Source of the DNA: Bacteroidales bacterium
GTDB taxonomy: Bacteria > Bacteroidota > Bacteroidia > Bacteroidales > UBA12077
Assembly: GCA_030600865.1 (NCBI GenBank)
Contig: JAUVUS010000160.1
Span: 1-6,226, forward strand
Length of the DNA stretch: 6,226 bases
Direction of reading: 5' to 3'
Shown here: positions 6,072 through 6,226 of the stretch, piece after piece
Numbering within the stretch: the stretch's first letter is position 1
Layout: each line of letters opens with the position of its first letter
The notes under the pieces: generated by a model
Database searches by the model: none
Seen by the model: the letters and a program-made list of their open reading frames with translations, nothing else
What the model was told of the DNA's origin: nothing
Position numbers and translations under genes: made by a program

Positions 6072-6096
6072 GGCACAAGCGTATTTCGCTTGTGCC
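6072..6096 (+). terminator. Strong hairpin downstream of the secreted-protein gene
   Basis: GGCACAAGCG (6072-6081) and CGCTTGTGCC (6087-6096) form a perfect 10-bp, GC-rich stem around a TATTT loop, 35 bases after the stop codon. It is by far the most stable short hairpin in the window and separates two same-strand genes. The sequence after it (ATTAAAAATA) is not a T-run, so it may be a terminator of atypical form, a 3'-end-stabilising hairpin, or a dispersed palindrome. Confidence 0.55.
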
Positions 6097-6125
6097 ATTA
6101 AAAATATAACAAAATACTTTAATCA

Positions 6126-6226
6126 ATGAAATATTACGTTCTGGTTATCTTTTCACTTTTATCATTTAATCTTATTGCACAAGACATTATAATTAAGAGA
6201 AACGGCGATGAAATTAAATCCAAAAT
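6126..6226 (+). CDS. Start of an exported protein of unknown function, cut by the window edge
   Basis: Only 33 codons are visible. The frame opens MKYYVLVIFSLLSFNLIAQD, a clear signal peptide with a likely cut after A18 or Q19, followed by IIIKRNGDEIKSK. The pattern QDIIIK-x-NGDEIK occurs at the mature N-terminus of several uncharacterised Bacteroidota secreted proteins as I remember them, but too little is present to assign a family. The ATG is preceded by AT-rich sequence without a Shine-Dalgarno motif. The hairpin at 6072-6096 suggests that it may be transcribed separately from the preceding gene. Confidence 0.75.
   Translation, partial: MKYYVLVIFSLLSFNLIAQDIIIKRNGDEIKSK

Overview
The window is AT-rich and looks like a chromosomal segment from a Bacteroidota bacterium, most likely a Bacteroidales or Flavobacteriia relative. 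Three things point there: a secreted protein ending in a type A sorting domain of the type IX secretion system (T9SS), gene starts without Shine-Dalgarno sequences, and a LytS-type histidine kinase with a beta-propeller-like sensor. The species cannot be named from the sequence.

Layout. Bases 1-376 are non-coding and rich in inverted repeats. The first ~145 bases form a nested palindromic element that looks like a dispersed genomic repeat, and two more hairpins precede the first gene. Bases 377-3074 (+) are a two-gene operon: a membrane histidine kinase with a large extracytoplasmic region of Asp-rich FG-GAP/VCBS-like repeats, then, one base later, a response regulator with a LuxR/NarL-type DNA-binding domain. 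Bases 3163-3694 (-) are a type II toxin-antitoxin module: a PIN-domain VapC-like toxin and a 57-residue antitoxin that overlaps the toxin start by 14 bases. Bases 3695-4038 are a divergent intergenic region with a cluster of palindromes. Bases 4039-6036 (+) encode a 665-residue secreted modular protein: signal peptide, P-domain-like module, fibronectin-III-like module, two nearly identical Ig-like repeats, two PKD domains and a T9SS sorting domain. A strong hairpin at 6072-6096 follows, and the window ends inside the start of another exported protein (6126 onward).

How the parts relate. The kinase and regulator almost certainly form one signalling pair, whose signal and targets are not visible here. 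The toxin and antitoxin form their own unit. The secreted protein has no recognisable catalytic domain and is best read as a cell-surface or extracellular binding protein. Nothing in the sequence ties the three units functionally. The least explained parts are the repeat-like element at the left edge, the palindrome cluster at 3780-3849, and the kinase sensor architecture. I see no clear evidence of a wholly new multi-gene system.
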